DNA of 64,000 nucleotides from Plenodomus lindquistii (lineage: Eukaryota; Ascomycota; Dothideomycetes; Pleosporales; Leptosphaeriaceae). The DNA lies in assembly GCA_025504975.1 (NCBI GenBank), contig JANUWI010000012.1:992001-1056000 (forward strand), read 5' to 3'. Numbering within the stretch: the stretch's first letter is position 1; the number at the start of each line of letters is the position of its first letter. The translations under genes were made by a program, and so were the position numbers. The notes under the pieces are model-generated. The model worked only from the letters and a program-made list of their open reading frames with translations. It was not told where the DNA came from and did not search any database. Positions 24,342-36,069 of this stretch are shown piece by piece.

Positions 24342-25592
24342 TCAGCCTCCTGACATGCGTAGCAATCTTGTCTTGAACCATGTGACAAACCTCAGCCACC
24401 TTCCCTTCGCAGCGCGGCTCCTGGTCACCTCAGGCACCAGACCTGTCTGCTTCTCGGGGTCAATGGTCGTCACATACTTTGGGAGCGAGTTGGAGTGGGC
24501 CTCGCGGTGGTCGGAGTACTGGCGACCGCCTACAGATGGTCGACCGCCAACTGAAGGCCTGGGAGATTTTTCGTTATCGAGGTCGGAAATGGTGCGGGTG
24601 CGGGTGTATTCGGCTCTGTCATGCGTCTCCGACTGGCGTCGCTGAATGTCCTCCCTCTTCAATTGCTTGCGGTTATCACGTTCCAGCTGCTTGTGCGCTT
24701 CCTTTTCGTACTTGCGCTCTTTGGCTCTCTGTTCTTCCTCGAACTTTTGTCGCGCAGCTCGAATGGACGCAGCGCGAGAGGCGGCGTCCACGGGTGAATC
24801 GCGACCGCCGCGGATGAACTTGTAGGTCTGGTCGAACGATGTGCGTGAACTGGGTGACGTGGTAGTGTCAATGGACTTGAGCGTGTCTCCTCGTGATCGC
24901 GCTATGCCTACAGGCGATGTCAGAGATACCGAGGACTGAGAGTAGCTGCCAGCGAGGCGGGTCGAAGAGTTATTGGTGTGGAGGCGCAGGGGCGCACCCT
25001 GAGTGGATGAAGAAATGGAACCAGATCGACGAGAGGGGTCAAACGCGTTTTGTTTCGCGCGGAACTCGTCATCGGACATGATGTCGCCGTTCTCGTAGTC
25101 GCTACCAAGGACCGATGGTGGGGACGACTTGGAGACGGGCGGTATGTAAGGCTGTGGGGTCTGGCGGATTGGGGGTAATGGCGTTGGTCGTGTCAGGCCC
25201 GAGGACGTCGACGTGTTGGAAGTCGAGCGGGCGTGTCGATTGCCGTTGACGGACGAGAAGGTGACGTCGGTAATGGATCGTGAATAGCCGTACTCGGTAA
25301 TGCCCAGGCCAGCGAGGTCGTTCTCTGCTGCTGGGCGCGACAGGTCGAGGCCGCTGCTCTCCTTGTGCGAGAGCTTCTGGCGCAAGAAGGGCTTGATCTT
25401 GTGCGTGGGCGTGGCGGAGGGCATTGGGCGTCGTGGCGGTATCCAGCCTTCCTCGATGACCTGGGGCGTCTCGGTGCGGTGGAAGACGAAGGCGCCCTTG
25501 TCGGCCACGGGACTCAGGGCGCTCGACTGCGACGAGGCAGAGCGCGAACGCTTGTGCAGACGCCCGGACGTCGCATGCCGCGAGGTGGCCAT
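24342..25592 (-). CDS. Conserved-looking disordered protein with coiled coil and basic amphipathic tail
   Basis: A single-exon frame of 416 residues. I do not recognise a named family. It is rich in Ser, Pro, Arg and Thr and mostly disordered. A charged coiled coil (Lys/Glu/Arg/Gln-rich) spans about 270-328, followed by a short tandem PSVGGR repeat at about 346-357. The last 20 residues are basic and aromatic (G-R-W-L-R-F-V-T-W-F-K-T-R-L-L) and could form an amphipathic helix that binds membrane or a partner. The reading frame continues upstream without a nearer ATG, so Met at 25592 (M-A-T-S-R-H) is the chosen start. Promoter space is shared divergently with the nucleoporin gene. Function is unknown. 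Confidence 0.7.
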   Translation of the reverse strand: MATSRHATSGRLHKRSRSASSQSSALSPVADKGAFVFHRTETPQVIEEGWIPPRRPMPSATPTHKIKPFLRQKLSHKESSGLDLSRPAAENDLAGLGITEYGYSRSITDVTFSSVNGNRHARSTSNTSTSSGLTRPTPLPPIRQTPQPYIPPVSKSSPPSVLGSDYENGDIMSDDEFRAKQNAFDPSRRSGSISSSTQGAPLRLHTNNSSTRLAGSYSQSSVSLTSPVGIARSRGDTLKSIDTTTSPSSRTSFDQTYKFIRGGRDSPVDAASRAASIRAARQKFEEEQRAKERKYEKEAHKQLERDNRKQLKREDIQRRQSETHDRAEYTRTRTISDLDNEKSPRPSVGGRPSVGGRQYSDHREAHSNSLPKYVTTIDPEKQTGLVPEVTRSRAAKGRWLRFVTWFKTRLLRMSGG

Positions 25593-27028
25593 GGTAGGGG
25601 TCGGAGTCGCAGTGCTACCGATGCCGCATGTCAGGGTGTAGAGTATCCAAGGCAACAGACAGGCAGAAGCTCATGCTCGAGCTCAAGCGGTCGTGCTCTA
25701 GCGGCTGGCCGAATCCGATGGATCCGCGGCGTGCCAGAGGCGCTGGGTGGTGACGAAAAGACCGTGTCAGGCGCCTGGTACGCGGGCCGCCAGAAAGCCA
25801 GAACGCCAGGACGCTGATCTGGGGTCCCAAGCTTCCAAGTTCCCACGCGACAGGTGGTGGTGGTGGGCGAGCGGCGAGCTTGCACTGCGACTGTTGCGAT
25901 GCCTGCTGTGCCAATACTCGAACCTCGGCAGTGGCAGTGGCAGTGGCAGCGCGGTCACCGACAACTGCGACGGCGACATGCAACTAGACTATATATCGAG
26001 AACGAGCATGCACAGCCGGCGAGGCGGCGTGGACTGGCTGTGGGGGCAGCGGCTGGGGCTAGGGTAGTTAGTAGATATGTACTACTGTGTATGTATTTGG
26101 AACGAGATAAGCCCCAGGTTGCGCTCCATTGCCGCGTGCGAGCAACCAACGTCAATGGCCAGCGTCTCGAGCCCATGGCCTGGGGAACGGCCGGCCCACT
26201 TCACCGCCCGACTGTCCAGCGTCCAGAGTGCAGACTCGACCTGTGACCACGCCTTTGTGACAAGATTGACTTCTCCTCTCCTCTCTGGCCCTTGGCCGGC
26301 CGCGCCTCGATGATGCAGAACAGCGGCAAACCCACGCAATCCAGCGCTCAGCCGCCGCCCACACCTTGGCTCTTCCGCCTGCCAGATGGAGCGCGACGTC
26401 AGCATGACTGGCTGATACGAGGCCGTATCGCGCGCACTACGGTGTCTACGTGCACTCGTGGCTGATTGCCCAGCACCTGCTAAGACTGACCATTGCTTCT
26501 TACACATGAGGGGCAAGTACCGGTATGTACTATACACAGTAGCCTATGTATTTGCATTCATGATTGGTGCCGGTCTCGAACGTATCGAGTACCGTACAAA
26601 CTGGTGCGCTATAATGTAGCTGGTCTGCAGAATGGGTTTTCATCCATCATGACAATTATCAAGAACATTGCTACCTGGACACAGTCGGGGATTGTCACTT
26701 GGAACTTGACCACAACGACCTCGGGCTTAAAGCATCATGATCTCATGGTCTGGCAGCGTGCGCTTGGCAGACGGTCCAAGTAGAGTACACAGCTGTCAGT
26801 GCAGTCTGCAGTCGGGCGGTTGCTAGGTGGGCGACATGACTAAGCCAGCCCGATGCGCCTGGGAGCCCGTGCACAGTTGCTCCTTCCTCGTCTCCCCAAA
26901 ACATTTTGAACGCCAACAGCCAACTCCATCACCCACGCGCCCTCTCCGTATGGACCCCAACTAGATCCAACGCCGCCCACCTCCCACGCACACACATATC
27001 GCGACTGCGTCCCACAGCATCACGCGAC
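25593..27028. other. Divergent intergenic region between the disordered protein and Nup2-like genes
   Basis: About 1.4 kb between two genes transcribed away from each other, so it should contain both promoters. A short GGCAGT tandem lies near 25926-25948. Open frames here are short and lack any family pattern. Confidence 0.5.
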
Positions 27029-30000
27029 ATGTCGGCCAAGCGCGCCAACGTCTTCTCCCAGGGCCGGCCGGAGAACCCATACGAAGACCGCGATGGGCCC
27101 CCAGATCCTCCACAACGGGCAACGGCAGCACAGCTGGCCGCCCGCAAGTAAGTCGGCCTCACCACGGCAGCGTGCACGCGACTCGGGTACATTGTTGCCT
27201 TCGCGTCGAGCGCGCCGCCTTTGTTTGGCCTGCTGGCACCCGCTGACTCTTTGTCTCCCAGAATCAAGAGCGTAAAACCGCGACGAGTAGGCGGCGCATC
27301 ATCTGTGAGTCCTCGCAACCCAGCCGCGTCCCCTCGACCCTGTCCTTCCCCACGGTCGGCGCGATGCCCCCTCCGCCCGCGCGATACATTGCGGCATGGC
27401 GCCAGGCCGAGGCCAAACGTCGCCGGCACAACCTGCACACGCCGGCCCGCTCCCACACTGACTTTGACACTGACACTGACATGGCGATACAGGGCTTGTC
27501 ACAAAGCGCAAATTTTGGCAGCGCACCCAGCGGCTTTGGATCGCCCGCGCCCAACGAAAATGGCGCCAATGCATTTGCCGGCTTCGGCGGCGGCAATGCT
27601 GGCATCAACAATGTCTTTGGCGGCGGCGCGACAAACAGCTTCCCTCCTGCGCAATCGAGCGCACCGAGCAACAACTTCTCCAATTCGTCGTTTCCAACCT
27701 TCGGCGCCAACACGCAGAGCACGAGCTTTAACCCCCAACCGCCATCGTCCAACGGCTTCAGCTTTACTGCAGGAGGCAGCAACAGCAGCAACCCCTTTGG
27801 AGCCTCAGCACCTGCGCCTGCCACCAATGCAAATATGCCAGCGCCAACATTTGGTGCCGGCTCATCGCTTTTCAGCCCACAGCCGCCGAGCAACCCATTC
27901 GGTGGGCTCGCAAAGAATAACACAAGCTCAGCGCCGTCGGCCAACATGTTTGGACCGACAAGCGGCGCATCTCAGAACAGCAATACGTTCAGCACTACGC
28001 CCGCCTCAACGCCCTTCACGTTTGGCAGCGCTACCCCCTTCGCCCCAAGCGACTCTACGCCCGCAACCAGCAGCATATTCTCTGGATTCGGTGCGCCGAC
28101 TCAGACAGCGCCGCCAGCGACAAGCAGCATGTTCAATGGATTCGGTGCATCCACTCAGACCGCGCCGCCTGCGCAGAACAGCCTGTTCAACTTTGGTTCA
28201 AATACACCACAGAAGGAGGCCCCATCACAGCCGGTACAAAGCAACATGTTCGGTAGCATAGGCACCAGTGCGCATGCCTCAACGGGCTTCGCTGCAACAG
28301 CGCCTGCCCCGGCCTCGAACCTGTTCAACTTCGCACCGTCGACACCAAAGAGCGACGCGCCTACGCCGACACTGTTCGGTACTTCCAGCGCTGCAACAAC
28401 ATCCAATACACCCGCACCGGCTGCTACATCATCCCCCTTCAATTTCAATCCTTCCGCCACCAAAATCAACACCTCCACGCCCACTCTACTCGATACTTCT
28501 AGCGCTGCATCAGCAAACAGCAGCACGCCTGCGCCAGCTCCCGCCGGTAACCCGTTCGCGAGCCTCGCACCCGCAGCCAGTCCGTCGACCGCGAAACCTT
28601 CCTTTTCCGCTTCGAGCTCCGCCCCAGAGCCGCAGGATAAGGTCCCAGCGACGTCAAACAACTTATTCAGTGGTCTTAAACCAATGGAGCAGAATACTAC
28701 CGCGCCCACGGAAACGCCAAAGGCGAACCCTTTTGCATCGCTTAGCAAGCCTGCGAGTACACCCACTGAAACTCCAGCCACGACTAGGGGCGGATTCAGC
28801 TTCACAGGAGCTGCGCAGAAGAAGGACATCTCTTCTGGTGATTCTTCAAAGCCTTCAGAGAACAACAAGGCGCTAGGTGTACCACAAACCGGCTTCTTCA
28901 ACGCCTTCAACACACCACAGCCTACGAAAGTGAAGACGTCTGATTCAGAGAAACCTGTCTTCAACACTGTGCAATCGAAGCCAGGCACCGGCCTTTTCGC
29001 TCAACCTTTTACATCCAAAGGGGACACAGGAATTATCAACCCAGACGCCTTCAAGCCTAAATCAACATTTTCGTCGTTCACACCGCTCCAGAAGCCTTCA
29101 GCCGAGGCGCCGAGCGAGGTTCAAGTGACCCCTCAAGAGTCTAATCCGTTTAATCAGCAATCAACACCTGCAGTTGACCGTCAGAACCTGTTTAGTGGGT
29201 TCAAGCAAGCACCTGCAGCGCCTTCAGCTCCCTCGGTGCCGGGCTTTACGGGTGCACAGGTAAGTACATTGAAGACAGCCGAGCTACCAAAGGTTCCCAA
29301 GGTTCATGTACCAAAGGGGTGGGCTCAGCCAGGCTCTGTAGCTGCCCAGGGATCACATGGCGTCTATCAGCACATCGCAGACCTGACTGCGCAACTCCAA
29401 GCTCTGAACGACAGATACAGACAGCAGCTCAGCGCTTTGTCTTCAACAGCAGATTGGTCCGCCATCTCTCTCTGGCACTACCAGCACGCGTCAGATATCA
29501 AAAAGAAGATTGATAACGCGAGGAAGCAGCGTGCGGCTTCTAATGGAGTTACTGGAACCGAATCGGCCCTGTCTACGAAGCGCAAGGTGAACGACGGAAG
29601 CCCCGAGATTCCGGATACATCCTTCAAGCGTGCTCGTGGCGAAGAAGGACCCGCAACACCGACACCACAGTCCTTCGCCCCTACCGGGAGCGTACAGCCA
29701 ACGGCAACGTCTACATCGAACATGTTTGCCAAGGCCATCAATGGTACCAAACCTTCGTCTGCACCCTCTGCAGCATCGAGTCTCTTCGCCCCAAAGACAG
29801 CTGAGCAGACTACGATTGAGTCTCCAAAGTCGACTGCTGCAGCATCAGGATTTACACCCACGTCTTCTGCCCCCACTGCATTCCCATCGTCTGGCTTCAA
29901 GCCTAACTTTGGATCCGCGCCAACAGGGGGCTTCAAGCCAGCATCCACTCCGTCAAGTGGTGGTAGCTTTATGAGCCAGTGGAAAAGGGTAGCGAAAACT

Positions 30001-31440
30001 TATGACGAGCTTGCTGCAGAGCGTAAACAGAAAGTGAAGGATGAGGAGTGGGATGATGAGGAAGAAACTGAGGAAGAGTGGTCCGCCAGATACGACAAAG
30101 AGGAGGCTGAGCGCCTAGCCGCAGAAAGGAGGCATGTTGCCGAGAACGCTCCCACTTTTAGTGTGACAGGGTTAGCAACGTCTTCTGGCTGTACGACTTC
30201 GACCAGTTCCAATCCTTTTGCAAATTTGAAGACGCCTGCAGGCACAACATCGGCTCCGAGTACCTTTTCGCCTCGTGCTGGTAGTCCTGCGTTATCTACT
30301 GGTAGCCAGTCTGTCCTCGACGGGACAAGCAATGCACCCACACCTAACATCTTCGGACATCTGTCATCTGCTCCATCCTCAAGCCACCAGGATGAGTCTG
30401 ACGAAGATGACGATGGACACCAGCCCGCTGGGTCAGTTGAGCCCTCGACGCCACCAAAGCGCAAGCATGGCGATTCCGAGACTGAAGATGACGATTCTGT
30501 TGAGAACACAATAAAACGCAAGCAAGAAGCCGGAGGGAGCTCGAAAGGCAGTCTTATTTCGAGAATGACAAGAGCAGAACCCAACGAGGCCGATGCGGAG
30601 AGAGACACCACCGGCACATCGGTATCTAGACAGTCAAACGGCGCACAAACTCCGACCAGCAAGCCGTTCAGCTTTTTCGACTTTGGCGCCGCCACCTCAA
30701 AGCCTTCTAGCCCCAAGCCCGAATCGTTTGCCGGTGACCAAACGTTTAAACCTGGAACACCAATCAAGTTTGGAAGTGCTTCAAACACGGAAAAGCCGAC
30801 GTCTGCACCACTATTCCAATTTCAGCCTGCGACGCCTGCACCAGGCGAATTCTCCACCACCCCAGCTAAACCCCCGCCCTCTACGCTGCTCAACTTCACC
30901 CCATCGACTAGTGGATCGTCTCTCCTACCACCCAACGCGGGCCTGTCCAGTGCGAGCTCCATGCCATCATCAGTCTTCTCGTCACGTGCTGGAACACCTT
31001 TATCTGAGGCCGAAACCAGCGCGTCTGCTGCAGAAAATGACGATGAAGAGGGCGAAAAGTCGACACAAGTAGACTTTTCTCAACTCACCGACGCGGAGAA
31101 AGAAGCAAACGACGTGATTTATCACCACGAGGTCGTGCTTGCCAGGCACCAGGTAGACAAGGAATGGGTAAACCTAGCCAAAGGGCCGATGTGGATTCTG
31201 AAGGATAAAACGACTGCTAAGTGCTTCGTCCGCATCCGCCTTCCCAACGGTTCAACACCGCTAAACTACTCCATTTTACCCTCATTGCGTGCCACCCTGT
31301 CGGGCAGCAGCAAGAAGATGGTATTAGCCACCAAACCCTTGAGTACGGGCGGTCTGGAGCGGGTACTGTATGCCGTCAAGACACCAGAGCTCGCTCAGGA
31401 GCTTTGTGACAAGTACAACGAGTCTATCCCTTCGACCTAG
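27029..31440 (+). CDS. Nup2/Nup50-like FG nucleoporin with C-terminal Ran-binding domain
   Basis: Exons 27029-27147, 27262-27304 and 27493-31440 give 1369 residues. The joins are GT-AG and create A-A-R-K-I-K-S-V-K-P-R-R, a basic N-terminal motif like the importin-alpha-binding start of Nup50/Nup2. Residues about 55-650 are a Ser/Pro/Ala-rich region with many scattered FG and G-F-G repeats. A coiled, acidic segment lies near 840-900, and short basic K-R-K clusters that resemble nuclear localisation signals occur in the second half. The last about 125 residues form a RanBP1-type domain (W-V-N-L-A-K-G-P-M-W-I-L-K and V-R-I-R-L-P-N-G). In yeasts such proteins sit on the nuclear basket side and help recycle importins with Ran (family knowledge). 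A GTAAGT inside exon 3 at 29260 is read through. Confidence 0.88.
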
Positions 31441-32144
31441 ACACCTCTGAGACTCTTCACACACCTCACCTATTACCTGACCGTTTTACTTCAGTTCGTC
31501 ATGCCTTCTGTCCCATTATCGCTTCACATTACCCTTTCCCTCAGTGCCTGCCTAGGCACCATTCCCCCTTGTCTTATAACAAAATTGGAGCGGTCTCATT
31601 CTACCCACATTGCGAGCTGCATTACCCCCCTTTTCTTCGGCAGCATTGCTTGATGCATGGCATGGCGTTGATTGGTTTTTGCCTGATAGTACCCTGTTAT
31701 ACTTGTTTAATAGATGGCGGCTGCGCGATTCATCGCTGCGTGGGACTGGGCGGCAACAACGGCGGTGCAGAGTTACGATCTGCTTTGATGTGTATGTATA
31801 GGGAGGATGTTTAATGCACAAGCGCTGTATAAGCGCCATCTTGGAATACTGGAAATGAATTGGCTTGTGGTCACGTCTGTTCTGATCATTTTATCCCATT
31901 GCCGAATGAAGTCACGCACAGCCCGATGGACAGCAAGTACGTCATATATTGACCAATCGCATGCAGTGCATCTATCTGCCATTAGGGATGTGTAGAGTAG
32001 TCTGAGGTTCGTTTCTTGAGACCAAGACTATTCCATGGCTTGACCAACCAATCACTGACTAGCGTCACGCGCATCACGCATGCATCGCCCAACGCGTCAT
32101 CTCTCCCTCCTCTACCGTGTATGTACTCTACACGTCGACGGCAG
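31441..32144. other. Intergenic region, promoter of the MBL-fold gene
   Basis: About 700 bp holding the 3' end of the nucleoporin gene and the promoter of the next plus-strand gene. Two CCAAT-type words (GACCAATC near 31959 and ACCAATCA near 32045) lie upstream of the start codon. Nothing else stands out. Confidence 0.45.
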
Positions 32145-32493
32145 ATGGCCATGGACGACGCGCCCTCTCCGTCGCGCCAACTGCATCTCGAGGTGCGCGA
32201 CCAGGTGGTCAGGAGCTTTGCGACGCGCCGGCCGGTGCTGCACCACCTCAACGCCGACACGTCGTGGCTGCTGCAAATCCCGCGGCCGGCCAATGCGGTC
32301 AAGCACGGGAGCCGCATCTACTACAATGTGCTGATTGACCCGTGGTTTGTGGGCGGGCAGGCGGACGTGGCGGCGTGGTTCTCGCAGCAGTTCCATGCCA
32401 CGCCGAGTGCGGTGCAGAGCGTGGCCGAGGTCGACGAGCTGGCGCGCCAGGTGGAGATTTTGGCGGGAGGCCTGCGGACGGGCGACGACGACG

Positions 32494-32545
<52 letters not shown>

Positions 32546-33305
32546 GCCGTCGCTGGTCGACGCCGTGGCCATCAGCCACGAGTTTACCGACCACTGCCAC
32601 AAGGAGACGCTGCTCGAGGTGCATCGCGACGTGCCCGTCTTCGCGACCGAGCACGCCGCCGCCCTCGTCGCGTCGTGGAACCACTTCCGCACCGTCGTCA
32701 CCATGCCCACCTTCACCGACGACGCCGACTGGCACGACTACTCGCTCGCGCCCTTGCCCGCCTGGCTCACCATCGCCCGCCTGACCGCCCACAAAGACGC
32801 CCTCTTCTACCACTCGGCTCTCATCATCGCCTTTGCCACACACCCCTTCCTCCCCTCCTCGACGCCCAAGAAGCGCGCCTCGCTCTCCATCTACGGCCAC
32901 GCAACAGACGACGTGTCCTCGACCGCCCCCGCCGCCGAGGCCGCAGAGTGCGTCATCTACACTCCCCACGGCATTCCCCACGAGGCGCTGAGCCCCGTCG
33001 CCCGAGCAGACCCGCCGCTGCACACGCTCGCCTTCCTGCACGGGCTCCACGACGTCTCCATATCCGCCGCCCAACAGCTGAACCTAGGCGCCAAGAGTGG
33101 CTTACTGGCACAGCGCATACTTCAGGCCAAATACTGGGTGGCCACACACGACGAGGTCAAGACGGGCGGCGGCTTGATCTCGTGGTTCCTACGGCGCAAG
33201 GTGTGGACCGTACAAGACGCGCTCAAAGAAGCCAGCAACGGCGCTGAACTCGAAGACGTTCGCTTCCACGAAATGGGCAATGGAGCGAGCAGGATTTTGG
33301 AGTAG
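32145..33305 (+). CDS. Metallo-beta-lactamase-fold protein with a poly-Asn tract
   Basis: A single exon of 386 residues from Met at 32145 (M-A-M-D-D); the next ATG, two codons on, is equally likely. An N-terminal strand region with L-I-D-P-W-F-V-G-G resembles the start of the UlaG-like branch of the metallo-beta-lactamase superfamily. The metal motif is S-H-E-F-T-D-H-C-H at 144-152. The usual second His of H-x-H-x-D-H is Phe147 here, while His145, Asp149 and His150 are kept. Residues 118-133 are 16 asparagines encoded by a pure (AAC)16 microsatellite in front of that motif. The enzyme's substrate is unknown; with a missing ligand it could have altered metal binding. Its stop lies 42 bp from the 3' end of the convergent CoA-transferase gene. 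Confidence 0.75.
32496..32543 (+). repeat. (AAC)16 in-frame trinucleotide microsatellite
   Basis: Sixteen uninterrupted AAC codons preceded by four GAC codons, all in frame, encode Asp4-Asn16. Such tracts usually vary in length between strains by replication slippage, so isolates may differ in poly-Asn length. The tract sits in a probable loop of the MBL-fold protein. Confidence 0.95.
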
Positions 33306-33347
33306 TACTGTCCAATACACATCACTTACTTCTGGCTCACCTCCGCC

Positions 33348-35232
33348 TCACCCCACAATTTCAGTCATCAAGTCCTCCGGCCACCTCGCCACGTCCACTC
33401 CATTTCCTCTCGTTCCCACATTGAACTTCAATTCCACCTCTCCCTGCGGCCACTGTATAATCGGCTTCACACACCTGACATGCTTGTTAATCGCGCCACT
33501 CCATCTATCCTCGAAGAAATCCGTCTTGAACAGCACATCCCCTGAGTTCTGCTTCATCATACCGAGGAAGCGCGGCAGTGTGTAGCCCATGTTGTGGTAG
33601 TGGCGGAAGACTTGGTTGCCGTTACGGGACCATACGTCAGACCACACGCATGTGGGGTACGTCCCGACGGACCGCGTGAGCCATTGCGAGTAGTAGTTGA
33701 GTGCGACCTGTTTGTGCATTTAGCCCGTCATCACTGGATACATGTCGCATTTGCGCGTGGTCAAGCCAACTTACGTCAACTTTCCAGCTCCCTCCCTCCT
33801 CGCCCCTTCTCAGTATAGCGTTCAACACGCCAATCACCCCCGCCGTGCCGGTGCAGAAATCGCTGTTGGGAAACACAGGCGTGACAGCCTCGTCATTTCC
33901 CATTGCGCGCCCAAAGGACATGGATACACCACAACATGCATCGCTGATCTGCTGCCACCCGCTTCTATGCTGCCAAGGTCCATGCCAGCCATAGCAATTC
34001 TCCCTCACCACAATCAGTCCCATCTCACGGTCCTTGGTCATTTTAAGCAAGCCATCCGCGCTGAATCCATATTTGTCGAGCACGCCTGGTCGATACGCTT
34101 GCACGACCACGTCGGCGTCCATGACCAGCTCTCTAAGCGTAGCTCTGTCCTTCTCTTGTCGAAAGTCAAGATGCGCATTCCATTTGCCCCAGTTAAGGTC
34201 GACGTGTAAGTTGGACATATCCGTGACATGCTCAGCTGTGACGCGCATAACACTGGCTCCTAGTTCCGCCAACCCTCGTGTGATGGCTGGTGCGGCAATA
34301 ACTCTCGTCAAATCCAGCACTTTGAGGCCCGCCAATGGGCGTTTAGCACAAGTATTGGGAGTACCAGGCCACCAGCACGGTTGCTGCTTTCCTTCTGTAT
34401 TCGCCACTGCGTCGACTTCGTAGAGTCCGACATGTGCATTCGCCTTGCCATGTTCACTCTTGGCATATTCTTCCTCTGTCCAACAAATCGTGCCCGCTTG
34501 TTTGTACTCTTCACTCGCCAAGCGCTGCAAATCCTGACTGTACAGCTCCCCTACCTTGTCAACATAAGGTGCGTAAGCTTCTTCGTGCGTAGCAGTTTCG
34601 ACATCGTGCGGTAGTCCCAGGCTGTCCTGCGTAGGCTCCGGATTCATGGAGCCGTGGAGATGGAAATATTTCCCATCTTTGCACTTGTAGATGTTTGTTG
34701 CGTTCACACGGTACGGGCTGCTACTCTGTCGGTGTAAATCGCAGTTCTTGAAGTACTTGGCGTATCGTTCTACCGATGCTCTGTCACCCGCAAGGACATT
34801 TATGGCTTCGTCCTTGGGATCGATCGTGTTGAGTAGAACAGACATGAAGAACAATTGCGCATGGTCCGTGTTGACGACAGCTTCCTGTGGCTCGAGGCCA
34901 TATTTTCGCTTCAACAGCACGTTGATCATGGCAGCTTCGAAGCCTTTGAGTGCGGACATGGATTCAGCGAATCGCCAGTTTATGGGGATGCTGGGGACAC
35001 CGGTGCCAACAAAGCGGACGGATTTGGCACAATCTGCAAATTCTTTCGGGAGCGTAGGCGCGATGAGAGGGTTATTGAGGATACCATTGTCGAAGATAAA
35101 TTGGGTTTCTTGGGGGATAGAATATGCTTTGGTGGTGGCAGTGGCAGGGGTGTTCTTGCCGTTTACGTGAACATTCGTGTGGTCATTAGTGATGGGACCA
35201 TTCTGATGGCTGCTGTCTCCATCTGTGGTCAT
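33348..35232 (-). CDS. Family III CoA-transferase (CaiB/BaiF type)
   Basis: Exons 35232-33775 and 33707-33348 give 605 residues. The intron has a GTAAGT donor and ACAAACAG acceptor, and the join restores G-S-W-K-V-D-V-A-L-N-Y-Y. The frame is open upstream but has no other ATG, so Met at 35232 (M-T-T-D-G-D) is the start. The core carries the family pattern L-A-G-L-K-V-L-D-L-T-R-V-I-A-A-P and later V-V-V-Q-A-Y-R-P-G-V-L-D-K-Y-G. The family moves CoA between carboxylic acids or racemises 2-methylacyl-CoAs; the substrate cannot be read from sequence. It is divergently paired with the AtuA-family gene across 837 bp, which suggests a shared catabolic role. No clear peroxisomal or mitochondrial signal is seen. 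Confidence 0.85.
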
Positions 35233-36069
35233 GGCTGTTTCTGTGACACCCAATCTTCAAGCGATATATATGATAAGAGGAAAAATCGATGAAAAGAGGG
35301 CTGTATAGCAAGTAATCTCCCGCCCCTTGAGTTGTAAAATGCTTCCTGCATCTGGTTTGTGTCAAGTCGCGTAGCTTTTACCGCGTATTGATCGATGACT
35401 TTATACAAAATCACCTCGGCTGCAGCGTTCCGTAAGGGAGTGCCCTGGTAGATATAGTCCCATGGTATGACCAATACCAAGCTTTCCTTGCTGTACCCAC
35501 GGCCTTGGGTATTGTAGGGATTCGGCCCTCGGACATGATAATTTGATCGTGCAAGTCGCGAGTCGATAACAATGAATAAGTGGAAGAACGAATCATAATC
35601 CCGACTCGTCCCCGCGTTTGATAACCGTGCCGCAACCCCTGTGCGGACATTCGATAACGGGAGCTCGGTATCTGATCACTGAAGACCCAGTTGAACTGCT
35701 AGAAATTCCTATCACACAGGATATACTCCTCTCCTTTAGCATGAGATAGCTGGAAATAGAGTGCACATAACAACTATAAAGCCACAACATCATCAAAATC
35801 TACCAATATCGTAGTAGGAAAGCTGAAAGGACTTCCACGAAGCACAGTGGTTGTAGAGAGTAAGACTTCACTTCAACTTAGTCACAACGTGTTGGTCATC
35901 AAATCTTCGTCTTATTTCCGGCTATTGGAATGAAACGAGAGTAACCGAGTGGCGCCCTGACTACGTAATACCGTAACCGAGCAATCTGGCCGACATACTC
36001 TTGACTCTAGCGGAGACTATATACTACGACGACTCTAGAAGTCTCCTAAGTGGTGAGCATTACTTCGCC
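35233..36069. promoter_or_regulatory. Shared divergent promoter region of the CoA-transferase/AtuA pair
   Basis: These 837 bp separate two genes transcribed in opposite directions with compatible catabolic functions. Co-regulation from here is plausible but not shown. No coding frame with domain content is present and I could not name a binding site. Confidence 0.4.

Noticed and set aside
28155..28988. Long antisense frame (277 codons) inside the nucleoporin gene
   Set aside because: It is Ala/Gly/Val-rich without domains and is the reverse shadow of Ser/Pro/Ala codons; the plus strand has the Ran-binding and FG features.
29260..29265. GTAAGT donor-like site inside nucleoporin exon 3
   Set aside because: The frame runs straight through and I saw no clear nearby acceptor that would keep it; treated as coding.
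30000..30788. 262-codon minus-strand frame over the nucleoporin gene
   Set aside because: Low-complexity shadow of the Ser/Asp/Glu-rich coding strand.
32112..33074. 320-codon minus-strand frame over the MBL-fold gene
   Set aside because: It is made of Val/Gly/Arg-rich shadow sequence, including a poly-Val tract from the (AAC) repeat; the plus strand has the metal motif.
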